The notes under the pieces were generated by a model. The model was not told the origin of the DNA. It saw nothing but the letters and a program-made list of their open reading frames with translations, and searched no databases. Position numbers and translations under genes: made by a program. Below are positions 8,760 through 15,120 of a stretch of 18,527 nt of DNA, in pieces (the first letter of the stretch is position 1; each line of letters opens with the position of its first letter). The DNA is from UBA5905 sp964609975 (lineage in GTDB: Bacteria; Bacillota; Clostridia; Oscillospirales; Acutalibacteraceae). Where the stretch lies: NCBI GenBank assembly GCA_964609975.1, contig CAZSTR010000032.1, positions 1-18,527 on the forward strand, in the 5' to 3' direction.

Positions 8760-8817
8760 GGGTCATTTCTCCTTTATATAATAAAAATTTTATGGAACGC
8801 AAAACAAATGAGGACGC

Positions 8818-9306
8818 TCACAGGCGGGCTTCGACGGCGCGGTCCTTTTCCAAAACGGCGGCCGCCTCTGCGGCCCGGCGGGCATCCAGCCGCACCGCCA
8901 GCGCGCCATCCTCCACCGCCAAAATCTGCGCCGCCAGCAGAGCGGCGTTGGCGCCGCCGTTGACGGCAACGGTGGCCACGGGAATGCCGCTGGGCATCTG
9001 CACCGTGGAAAGCAGAGCGTCCAGCCCCTCCAAATTGGCGGAGCTGCAGGGAATTCCAATCACCGGAAGGGTGGTCGCCGCTGCGATCGCCCCCGCCAGA
9101 TGGGCGGCCATACCCGCCGCTGCAATAAGCACCCCGAAGCCGTTATCGCGGGCAGAAAGCGCGAATTCCCGCGCCTCGGCCGGCGTGCGATGGGCAGAAT
9201 AGATATGGGTTTCAAAGGGGATGTCCAACGCCCGCAGAACAGCGGCTGCCTTTTGAATCACCGGCAGGTCACTATCGCTCCCCATGATAATACCGACTTT
9301 TTTCAT
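8818..9306 (-). CDS. purE: N5-carboxyaminoimidazole ribonucleotide mutase / AIR carboxylase
   Basis: PurE generates CAIR, either by rearranging N5-CAIR (class I, needs PurK) or by direct carboxylation of AIR (class II). It has 162 residues. GSDSD is at 9-13, SAHRTP with the conserved His at 37-42, AAAGMAAHL at 62-70 and QMPSGIPVATVAV at 103-115. SAHRTP looks class I-like, yet no purK is adjacent, so the class is not settled from this window. It is the first gene of the operon. GAGGTG lies about 9 bases before ATG 9306, immediately downstream of the riboswitch terminator, so its expression depends on read-through of that hairpin. Confidence 0.96.
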   Translation of the reverse strand: MKKVGIIMGSDSDLPVIQKAAAVLRALDIPFETHIYSAHRTPAEAREFALSARDNGFGVLIAAAGMAAHLAGAIAAATTLPVIGIPCSSANLEGLDALLSTVQMPSGIPVATVAVNGGANAALLAAQILAVEDGALAVRLDARRAAEAAAVLEKDRAVEARL

Positions 9307-9320
9307 TCTTTTTCACCTCA

Positions 9321-9368
9321 ATAAAAAATATAAAGGGCGCACTTGAATAAGGAGGTTCAAGTGCGCCC
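9321..9368 (-). terminator. Riboswitch-controlled terminator ahead of purE
   Basis: A perfect 13-bp stem pairs 9356-9368 with 9335-9347 around an 8-base loop. It is followed on the minus strand by a T-rich tract (9334-9321, TTTATATTTTTTAT). Its 5' arm begins inside the last conserved segment of the ZTP aptamer (CTGGGC, 9370-9365), so aptamer folding and terminator formation are mutually exclusive. Ligand binding should therefore prevent termination and switch the pur operon on. Confidence 0.9.
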
Positions 9369-9437
9369 AGACGGTCGGCTGTCATATACACACTTTGCTC
9401 CTTTGTGGTGCTCCACATTATTCCGTCAGTTGCAAAG
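9365..9437 (-). promoter_or_regulatory. ZTP (pfl) riboswitch aptamer
   Basis: All parts of the pfl/ZTP fold can be drawn on the minus strand. P1 pairs CTTTGC (9437-9432) with GCAAAG (9398-9393). The conserved ACTGACGG follows P1. P2 pairs TGTGG (9417-9413) with CCACA (9408-9404), and AAGGAGC closes the domain. After a 19-base linker comes CCGTCTGGGC (9374-9365), whose CCGTC pairs with GACGG (9427-9423) as the pseudoknot. The class senses ZTP/ZMP (phosphorylated AICAR), which builds up when 10-formyltetrahydrofolate is scarce. It is known upstream of purine and one-carbon genes. The downstream terminator marks it as a transcriptional on-switch. Confidence 0.92.
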
Positions 9438-9461
9438 AGCGGTACAAATTGGTACGAGAAA

Positions 9462-9490
9462 AGTATATCATTTCCCGCCCCCGGTGTCAA
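9462..9490 (-). promoter_or_regulatory. Sigma-A promoter of the pur operon
   Basis: TTGACA (9490-9485), a 17-base spacer and TATACT (9467-9462) form a near-perfect housekeeping promoter. Transcription would begin near 9455, giving a leader of about 150 bases that contains exactly the riboswitch and terminator before purE. Confidence 0.88.
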
Positions 9491-9623
9491 GTGCTTCTTG
9501 CCGGATTTCGAGATATTTTGTCGATATTTTCAACCCCTCCGCCAACCCGTAGTGAGGTGCGCCGAACGACGACAGAGGAGCTTCCAAAATTGCACTTGTA
9601 TACGGAATTTCGGCTTGCGTCCC

Positions 9624-9667
9624 AAAAAGGGGAAATCCCGTCATTTTCGGCGGGATTTCCCCTTTTT
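9624..9667. terminator. Bidirectional intrinsic terminator
   Basis: A perfect 17-bp stem (9624-9640 with 9651-9667) with a 10-base loop ends in A/T runs on both sides, so it can work on either strand. It sits 36 bases past the end of the surface-protein remnant on the minus strand and insulates the pur promoter. The stretch 9491-9623 between it and that promoter shows only short imperfect repeats (such as GATATTTT twice near 9510-9530) and no recognisable gene. Confidence 0.88.
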
Positions 9668-9702
9668 CACATCAATTCAAAAGCTGGCGTTTTCCGCTCC
9701 TG

Positions 9703-10080
9703 TCAAGCCGTCTTACGAAGCTTGAACCACCACAGGGCGAAGCCGCCGCCGGCAACCGCCACCAGCGCCACGCCCAGCGCAATCCAAAGCCACAGACCGT
9801 TCCCCGTTTTCTCCGGCGCGGAGGCGGCATCAACAGCCTTTTCCACCATAACATACAAGCTGAAATGGTCGGTTTCGAAGGTGACCATATCCCCGGACAT
9901 ACTGCGAGGAAGCTTGGCCTTCGTGCCGTCCTCCGCCACATAGTATACCGTCAGCCGCTCTCGGTCATAATCGGCGGGGATGGGCATCGTCACCCACACC
10001 TTGCTGTTCGACTGGATTTTTGCGCCGCTGTTTTCCAGAGAAATATTGGATTGCGCCGTGGAGGATATTATGGAATACAT
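9703..10080 (-). pseudogene. 3' remnant of a membrane-anchored surface protein gene
   Basis: The frame encodes the C-terminal end typical of large Firmicute surface proteins: a beta-rich segment (VWVTMPIPADYDRERLTVYY, then AEDGTKAKLP and FETDHFSLYVMVE), a linker, a hydrophobic helix (LWLWIALGVALVAVAGGG...) and a basic tail FKLRKTA. No signal peptide or large ectodomain precedes it. The frame stays open upstream only by running through AT-rich repeats and into tRNA-His, so it cannot be an intact gene. An ATG at 10080 is the first plausible start, but it has no good ribosome site. The parent protein probably lost its 5' part by deletion or insertion. It could instead be a short expressed membrane protein of about 125 residues, which I consider less likely. 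Confidence 0.65.
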
Positions 10081-10104
10081 CTCGGAGGAGACGAAAATCC
10101 TGTT

Positions 10105-10144
10105 GAATGAATAATGAATATTAAACAACGAAAAATGAATAGTG
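10105..10144. repeat. AT-rich GAATGAATAATGAATA-type repeat
   Basis: Tandem-like copies of GAAT(G)AAT occur between the surface-protein remnant and the tRNA terminator. Such (A)ATGAAT runs are common intergenic repeats in Clostridia. Here they lie where the 5' part of the remnant gene should be. Confidence 0.4.
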
Positions 10145-10145
10145 C

Positions 10146-10184
10146 AAAAAGAAAATCCCGCCGACCAAATCGACAGGATTTTCT
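10146..10184 (-). terminator. Terminator of the tRNA operon
   Basis: A 15-bp stem with two G-U pairs (10184-10170 with 10164-10150) and a 5-base loop is followed on the minus strand by TTTTT (10150-10146). It starts four bases past the CCA end of tRNA-His. Confidence 0.85.
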
Positions 10185-10187
10185 TTC

Positions 10188-10266
10188 TGGGGTGGGAGAT
10201 GGGATTCGAACCCACGATCTTCAGTGCCACAAACTGACGCGTTAGGCCAACTACGCTACACCCACC
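10188..10266 (-). tRNA. tRNA-His (anticodon GTG)
   Basis: A full cloverleaf is present. The acceptor has an extra 5' G (10266) facing discriminator C, the tRNA-His identity pair. The D-stem is GCGT/ACGC, the anticodon stem TCAGT/ACTGA with loop TTGTGGC, the T-arm carries TTCGAAT, and CCA is encoded (10190-10188). Position 6 and 67 are both T (10260 and 10197), leaving a U-U mismatch in the acceptor stem. It is the last gene of the tRNA operon. Confidence 0.95.
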
Positions 10267-10271
10267 ATATA

Positions 10272-10348
<77 letters not shown>

Positions 10349-10383
10349 TTATATGAAAAGTCCCTCAGGAAAGGATTATTAAA

Positions 10384-10457
10384 TGGAGCGGGTGATGGGA
10401 ATCGAACCCACACGACCAGCTTGGAAGGCTGGGGTTCTACCACTGAACTACACCCGC
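10384..10457 (-). tRNA. tRNA-Gly (anticodon TCC)
   Basis: A complete cloverleaf with acceptor GCGGGTG/CACCCGC, discriminator T and encoded CCA. The anticodon loop CTTCCAA gives TCC, reading GGA/GGG. It is the first gene of the three-tRNA operon, about 27 bases downstream of the -10 box. Confidence 0.97.
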
Positions 10458-10484
10458 ATGTACGCTGTTCTCACAGCGTTGTCT

Positions 10485-10513
10485 ATCATACCACAAGCCC
10501 TTTGGATTGTCAA
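10485..10513 (-). promoter_or_regulatory. Sigma-A promoter of the tRNA operon
   Basis: TTGACA (10513-10508), a 17-base spacer and TATGAT (10490-10485) match the consensus well, as expected for a stable-RNA operon. It lies in the gap after the DUF3006 gene, where I see no clear terminator for that gene. Confidence 0.87.
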
Positions 10514-10566
10514 GATGATTTTTGCATTTTTCGCGGAAATCCGGAAATTTTCCCCTCTCCGATTTT

Positions 10567-10800
10567 TCAGCGTTCCTTTCGGCCACGCAGCTTTTCCTGT
10601 AGTCTCCGCGCCCTTTCTCGATAGGCGGCGGTGATTTCCGGTGCGGCCGTCAGCACGCTCTTTTCCAGTCGAAACCACTCCCCCGCCACGCCCCCTGCGG
10701 GGAGCGCCGTCGCCGGAAAAACATGGCTGTTTCCCGCTTCATCGGTGAAAACCGCCTGTTTTTTTTCGTCACCCTCAAAGCGATCCAAATTCAACAGCAT
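10567..10800 (-). CDS. DUF3006 family small protein
   Basis: This is a 77-residue protein of unknown function. MLLNLDRFEGDEKKQAVF at its start and the following DEAGNSHVFPATALP match the DUF3006 pattern (I-D-R-F-E-G, then a short beta-barrel-like repeat with LP). The tail from about residue 50 is charged and helical (AYRERARRLQEKLRGRKER). ATG 10800 is favoured by a strong GGAGGTG site placed inside the end of the upstream gene; an earlier in-frame codon would sit deep in that gene. It starts one base after the hydrolase stop, and DUF3006 genes commonly neighbour ComEC-type hydrolases. A partner or inhibitor-like role is only a guess. Confidence 0.82.
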   Translation of the reverse strand: MLLNLDRFEGDEKKQAVFTDEAGNSHVFPATALPAGGVAGEWFRLEKSVLTAAPEITAAYRERARRLQEKLRGRKER

Positions 10801-10801
10801 T

Positions 10802-11755
10802 TCAGGCCACCTCCTTTTCCGTTTGCACCGACAGCTCTCCGTCACATACGGAAATCACAACCGTTCCGCACAAATCGTTGCGCAGCACCTTCACCTCGGC
10901 CGCGATCAACCGCTCCAGCACCGCCGCGTCCGGATGGCCATAGCTATTCCCGGCGCCGCAGGGGATAACTGCAAGGGACGGAGAAATTTGGGTCAAAAGT
11001 GCCTCCGAGGTGGCGGTTTTGCTCCCGTGATGGCCCACCTTCAGCACATCCGCCGTCAACAGCGGCCACCGGCTCAGCAAAGCCTCCTCGGCCGCGCTTT
11101 CCGCGTCACCCATAAACAAGAACCGTTTCCCGCCGAAGGAGACCCGCGTCACCACCGACATATTGTTCGGCTCGTCGCTTTCCTCCACCGGCCCCAACAG
11201 CTCCACCGTGGCCTCGCCCAGCATCCGCCGCGCGCCCACAGTCGCCTCCTCCGGCGAAACGCCCCGGTCATCCAACGCCTCCAGCATCGACAGATACACC
11301 GCCGAGGTGGGCGTTGCCGCATCCGGCATAAAGGCCATCACGAAGGTCTCCACCGGAAAAGCGCGAATCACCGTGGCCATCCCGCCGATATGGTCCGCAT
11401 GGGGATGAGTAGCGATCACCAAATCCAGCTTTTCCACGCCCTGCTCCCGCAGATACGATACGATTTTCTCCCCATCGCCCCGCTCGCCCGCGTCGATGAG
11501 CAGATTGGCGTCTCCCTGGCGCACCAAGGCGCAATCCGCGTTCCCCACATCAATATAATGCGCCTGAAGTGCTTCACCCGGAAGGGTCGAAACGCCCTTA
11601 AATCCAACAGCTGCGAACAGCTCGTTCCAGTCCGGAATTCCCGAACTGGGAATTCTGTGTCCCAGCTCAATCGTCAGCGAAAAGACAGCCACAAGCCCCA
11701 AAAGCAAAGCCAAAAGCTTCCGCTTCAGCGTCTCGCGGCTCCGTCCCGCGCTCAT
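10802..11755 (-). CDS. ComEC/Rec2-type metallo-beta-lactamase-fold hydrolase, membrane-anchored
   Basis: The 317-residue protein has a basic N-terminus and one hydrophobic helix (about 12-29), so the rest is probably outside the membrane as an anchored or secreted domain. The hydrolase domain shows THPHADH at 116-122 for metal binding, MGDAE at 215-219, GHHGS at 241-245 and YGHP at 272-275, the pattern of the ComEC C-terminal domain and its stand-alone relatives. There is no competence channel domain, so it is not ComEC itself. Substrate is unknown; a nuclease or phosphodiesterase is plausible. Its ATG overlaps the ftsK stop as ATGA (11755-11752), so translation is coupled to the DNA translocase gene. 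The DUF3006 gene follows at once. Confidence 0.9.
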   Translation of the reverse strand: MSAGRSRETLKRKLLALLLGLVAVFSLTIELGHRIPSSGIPDWNELFAAVGFKGVSTLPGEALQAHYIDVGNADCALVRQGDANLLIDAGERGDGEKIVSYLREQGVEKLDLVIATHPHADHIGGMATVIRAFPVETFVMAFMPDAATPTSAVYLSMLEALDDRGVSPEEATVGARRMLGEATVELLGPVEESDEPNNMSVVTRVSFGGKRFLFMGDAESAAEEALLSRWPLLTADVLKVGHHGSKTATSEALLTQISPSLAVIPCGAGNSYGHPDAAVLERLIAAEVKVLRNDLCGTVVISVCDGELSVQTEKEVA

Positions 11756-14145
11756 CCCTGCTCCTCGCCGTTCATGGACATTTCAATCCACTGCTGGCGG
11801 GTGATGAGTACCTTGCGGGGCTTGCTCCCCTCGCTCGGCCCGATAATGCCTCTTTGCTCCATCTGATCGATGATGCGACCTGCACGCGCATAGCCGAAGC
11901 GCATTTTCCGCTGGAGCATCGAGGTGGAAATCTGGCCGGCCTCTACGGCGATTTCGATCGCCTGCGGTAACGCCTCGTCCGCCTCATCCTCGTCACCCTC
12001 TGCGTCCGCTTCCGCCCGTGCGGCGCTGCGGCCGGCGGCCGCCGCCAGCTTGTCGATTTCTGCGGTGACCTCCGCGTCATATTCCTGCTCCGTCTCAGAG
12101 CTTTTCAGAAAGTCAATCACCCGCTCGATTTCCTGATTGGTCACAAAACAGCCTTGCACTCGCAGGGGCTTCGACTGCCCCACCGGCATGAACAGCATAT
12201 CGCCATAGCCGAGGAGTTTTTCCGCGCCGCCGGCGTCCAAAATGGTGCGGCTGTCCACGGCGCTGGCCACCGTTAGCGCCAGTCTGGAGGGGATGTTGGC
12301 CTTGATAAGGCCGGTGATCACGTCCACCGAGGGGCGCTGGGTAGCAATGACCATGTGCATTCCCGCCGCTCGCGCCATCTGCGCCAGACGGCAAATCGAA
12401 TCCTCCACCTCGTTGGCCGCCGCCATCATCAAATCCGCCAGCTCGTCAATCACAATCAAAATCAGCGGCAACGGCTTCAGCTCGCCCTTGCGTCGGGCCA
12501 GCTCGTTATAGCCATTAATATCCCGCACATTGGACTCAGCGAACATCTGATAGCGCTTGAGCATTTCATTGACCGCCCAGCTCAGCGCACCGGCCGCCTT
12601 GCGGGGATCCGTCACCACCGGCACAAGCAGATGCGGAATCCCGTTATACACGCCAAACTCCACCTTCTTCGGGTCGATGAGAATCATCTTCACCTCGTCG
12701 GGGGTGGCACGAAACAAAATCGACTGAATCATGGAATTGGTGCAAACCGACTTTCCAGAGCCGGTGGTTCCGGCGATGAGCAAATGCGGCATCTTCGCCA
12801 AATCGGTCAAGACGGTATTCCCTTCAATATCCTGGCCAAGAGCCACCGACAGTTTTCCTTTCGCGCCGCGGAATTCCGGCCCGTCCAGCAGACTGCGCAA
12901 GCCCACCGTCCGCCGCGCCCGGTTGGGCACCTCGATGCCCACGGCCGCCTTGTTTGGGATCGGCGCCTCGATACGCACCCCGGTAGTAGCCAGGCGCAGG
13001 GCGATGTCATCCGCCAGCCCGGTGATCCGGCTAATTTTCACGCCGGCGCTGGGCTCCAGCTCATAGCGGGTCACAGCCGGGCCGCTGGTGATGTCGCTCA
13101 ACCGGGTGTTGATTCCGAAATCCTTCAGCGTGTTCACCAACAGCTGACCCCGCGCCTGCAGCTCCGTCTGGTCGCCGCCGGCGGCGGAAATCGGAAGCTC
13201 CTCCAGCAGGGACAGGGGCGGAAAGCGATAAACCGTTTCCCGGCCGTTTTCCTCCCGTTCCTCCTCCGCCGTTTCCACCGCGCGGGAAATCTCCTCCCGC
13301 GCCTCCTCGACCGCCGCTTCCTCCTCCAGGGCCGCCGCGGCCTTCTGCAGCGCCTCCAGCTCCTGGGCGGAGGTCGGCTCCACGCCAAAGGGAGCCGACT
13401 CCACCGCAATGGCCTCCTCCGGTGCAGAGAAAGCCGGCTCTTTCGCCTTTTTGCGGCCGTAGCCCTCCCCCAGCTCGATGTCGATGGAGCCCTTGCGGTC
13501 AGATTTTTTGGCCCGCTCTCGCCGCTGGGCGGTATACTGAATTGCCTGCTCGATGCCCTCCTTGGTCTTGTCCACCGGCTTGCGCAAGGCCTTGAACAGA
13601 GAAATCAGCGTCGTCCCGGTCACCAGCATGAAAAACACCGCCATGAGCAAAATGACAATGATTTTTGCCCCGGTGTCCCCGAAAAGCTTTTCAGCCGGAT
13701 AGCCCAGCAAAACGCCGAGAACGCCGCCGCCCCGATGGACGCCGCCGTCTGTATAGGCCTTTCCGATGGCCTGAAAATAGCTCATCGCATCGGAATCCGC
13801 CGAATAAAGATAAATCACGCTGTTCAGCATCACCACAAAGCTGGCGGTTTCCCACACGCGGCCACCCACGGCGTTCTGCTCCCGCTCCAACGCCATCAGC
13901 ACCGCCACAAAGGCCAGTAAAAGAGGCAGAATATAGGCGCTGAAGCTGAGCAGCCCCAGCAACAGCTGATGCATCCATGTCCAGGCGTGCTCTCCCGGAA
14001 TCACGGCCATGCAAAACAGCAGCACCGCCACCGCCAGCAAAATCACCGCCCGCACCTGCAGATTGGCGCTGCGCTGTGCCGCCGTTTCCCGTTCTTTCGA
14101 ATGAGCCGCGCCGCTTTTTCGCGTAGTTTTTCGTTTTGTTGCCAT
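11752..14145 (-). CDS. ftsK: DNA translocase FtsK/SpoIIIE
   Basis: This membrane-bound, ATP-driven motor moves chromosomal DNA through the division or sporulation septum. With ATG 14145 it has 797 residues. A basic N-terminus is followed by four membrane segments (about 33-50, 61-86, 99-115, 162-183), then a charged Ala/Glu-rich linker (about 185-305). The motor follows, with Walker A AGTTGSGKS at 458-466, Walker B LILIVIDELADL at 561-572 and RLALTVASAVDSRTILD at 621-637. An acidic spacer (710-727) leads to the winged-helix gamma domain (about 728-790), which reads orienting sequences in DNA. An upstream in-frame start would add 26 residues but lacks a ribosome site, whereas GGAGG precedes 14145. 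The upstream tepA gene matches the B. subtilis order. In a spore former it would be called spoIIIE. Confidence 0.96.
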   Translation of the reverse strand: MATKRKTTRKSGAAHSKERETAAQRSANLQVRAVILLAVAVLLFCMAVIPGEHAWTWMHQLLLGLLSFSAYILPLLLAFVAVLMALEREQNAVGGRVWETASFVVMLNSVIYLYSADSDAMSYFQAIGKAYTDGGVHRGGGVLGVLLGYPAEKLFGDTGAKIIVILLMAVFFMLVTGTTLISLFKALRKPVDKTKEGIEQAIQYTAQRRERAKKSDRKGSIDIELGEGYGRKKAKEPAFSAPEEAIAVESAPFGVEPTSAQELEALQKAAAALEEEAAVEEAREEISRAVETAEEEREENGRETVYRFPPLSLLEELPISAAGGDQTELQARGQLLVNTLKDFGINTRLSDITSGPAVTRYELEPSAGVKISRITGLADDIALRLATTGVRIEAPIPNKAAVGIEVPNRARRTVGLRSLLDGPEFRGAKGKLSVALGQDIEGNTVLTDLAKMPHLLIAGTTGSGKSVCTNSMIQSILFRATPDEVKMILIDPKKVEFGVYNGIPHLLVPVVTDPRKAAGALSWAVNEMLKRYQMFAESNVRDINGYNELARRKGELKPLPLILIVIDELADLMMAAANEVEDSICRLAQMARAAGMHMVIATQRPSVDVITGLIKANIPSRLALTVASAVDSRTILDAGGAEKLLGYGDMLFMPVGQSKPLRVQGCFVTNQEIERVIDFLKSSETEQEYDAEVTAEIDKLAAAAGRSAARAEADAEGDEDEADEALPQAIEIAVEAGQISTSMLQRKMRFGYARAGRIIDQMEQRGIIGPSEGSKPRKVLITRQQWIEMSMNGEEQG

Positions 14146-14177
14146 TTTATGTAACGCCTCCAACGCCCGCACCCGCT

Positions 14178-14207
14178 TGCGCCGCGGTGAAGCTATTCCG
14201 CGGCGCA
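14178..14207 (-). other. GC-rich hairpin between tepA and ftsK
   Basis: A perfect 10-bp stem (TGCGCCGCGG paired with CCGCGGCGCA; 14207-14198 with 14187-14178) encloses a 10-base loop in the 78-base spacer. No T-run follows, so it is more likely an mRNA-stabilising or partially attenuating structure than a terminator. Confidence 0.6.
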
Positions 14208-14223
14208 GAGAGGCTCTGGGCAC

Positions 14224-14934
14224 TTATCTGTCTTTTGTTTTTCGGTTTTCGTCGATGAGGGCATACAGCGCCTGCAAAGCGGCGTCCAAGGAACCAACCT
14301 CGTCGATGAGCCCTTCGGCCACCGCCTCCCGGCCGTCCAAAACCGTGCCAATGTCCGTCGCCAGCTCATCCGTGTTCATGCAAAGGGCGCGAAACCTCTC
14401 CGGCGCCAGCCGGGAGTGAGCGCAAACGAAGGCCAAAACTCGCTCCTGCATCCGCTGGAAATGCCAAAAGGCCTGGGGCACACCCAGCACCAGCCCATTC
14501 ATACGCACCGGATGCAAGGTCATCGTAGCCGACGGCACAACGAACGAGCGCCGCGCCGCCACCGCCAGCGGAATTCCGATGGAATGACCGCCGCCCAGCA
14601 CCAGAGAAACCGTCGGCTTCGTCATCCCGGCGATCATCTCCGCCAGCGCCAGCCCCGCCTCCACATCGCCGCCCATGGTGTTGAGCAAAATCAGCAGACC
14701 GTCAAGCTCCGGACTTTCCTCAACCTCCACCAGCTGGGGCAATATATGCTCATATTTGGTTGTCTTCGCCTCGGCGGGAAGCTCATAGTGCCCCTCGATT
14801 TGGCCGATCACCATCATGCAATGGACGCGATAGCGTCCATCGTCCGGTGTCACCGCTCCGGTGTCCGCTGCCATCTCTTCGGCGGCTTCGCCGCCCCGCG
14901 CCAAGGACGCTTCTTTTCCCTCGTCTTTTTTCAC
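14224..14934 (-). CDS. tepA: ClpP-family serine protease, TepA-like
   Basis: This is a cytoplasmic ClpP-fold protease of about 236 residues, related to B. subtilis TepA (translocation-enhancing protein), encoded beside spoIIIE there too. Numbering from the ATG at 14940, LNTMGGDVEAG is at 86-96, the nucleophile Ser120 in GGGHSIGIP, and the catalytic His143 in LHPVRMNG. GTVLDGREAVAEGLIDEVG at 198-216 closes the fold. The first 35 residues are charged and probably disordered. The ATG at 14940 directly abuts the GGAGGG ribosome site. The GTG two codons on (14934) has the ideal 7-base spacing and is taken as the start. Which start is used does not affect the identification. Confidence 0.87.
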   Translation of the reverse strand: MKKDEGKEASLARGGEAAEEMAADTGAVTPDDGRYRVHCMMVIGQIEGHYELPAEAKTTKYEHILPQLVEVEESPELDGLLILLNTMGGDVEAGLALAEMIAGMTKPTVSLVLGGGHSIGIPLAVAARRSFVVPSATMTLHPVRMNGLVLGVPQAFWHFQRMQERVLAFVCAHSRLAPERFRALCMNTDELATDIGTVLDGREAVAEGLIDEVGSLDAALQALYALIDENRKTKDR

Positions 14935-15004
14935 AGGCATCCCTCCGCCGCTATCTTTCCCGGTCGGCGGAGAAAATATCAGCGATTTCTCGCTGTACCT
15001 TTAT

Positions 15005-15033
15005 AGTATACCGCAAATTTTTTCGGTTGACAA
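15005..15033 (-). promoter_or_regulatory. Sigma-A promoter of the tepA-ftsK operon
   Basis: TTGTCA (15033-15028), a 17-base spacer and TATACT (15010-15005) form a good housekeeping promoter. The leader of about 60 bases contains a 6-bp hairpin (14995-14990 with 14985-14980). Confidence 0.82.
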
Positions 15034-15066
15034 GCATTTCACCCGGATTTTTCCAAAGAAACGGCG

Positions 15067-15109
15067 AAAACGAAGGCGACCCGGAGAGAAAAACCCCCAC
15101 CGGATCGCC
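15067..15109 (-). terminator. Terminator of prfC
   Basis: A 10-bp stem with one G-U pair (15109-15100 with 15084-15075) lies 12 bases past the prfC stop. It is followed on the minus strand by TTCGTTTTC, a moderate T-rich tail. Confidence 0.72.
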
Positions 15110-15120
15110 CGCCAAAAAAA

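Noticed and set aside
8760..8817. AT-rich spacer between purE and purC with a TATATA-like -10 box
   Set aside because: The matching -35 (TTGCGT, 16-base spacing) is weak, and the spacer is more simply a ribosome-site leader for purC inside the operon.
9365..9437. Guanine/purine riboswitch or T-box as the pur leader
   Set aside because: The three-way junction and conserved loops of the purine aptamer and the T-box sequence are absent, whereas all ZTP elements are present.
10080..10230. An N-terminal extension of the surface-protein remnant
   Set aside because: It is translated from AT-rich repeat, terminator and tRNA-His sequence, so it is not a genuine protein segment.
12355..13920. A 521-codon open frame on the plus strand, and similar ones at 6626-8164 and 3141-4328
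   Set aside because: They lie antisense to clearly identified genes (ftsK, purF, AICAR formyltransferase), have low-complexity His/Arg/Gln-rich products, and match no family. They arise from GC-biased codon use on the coding strand.
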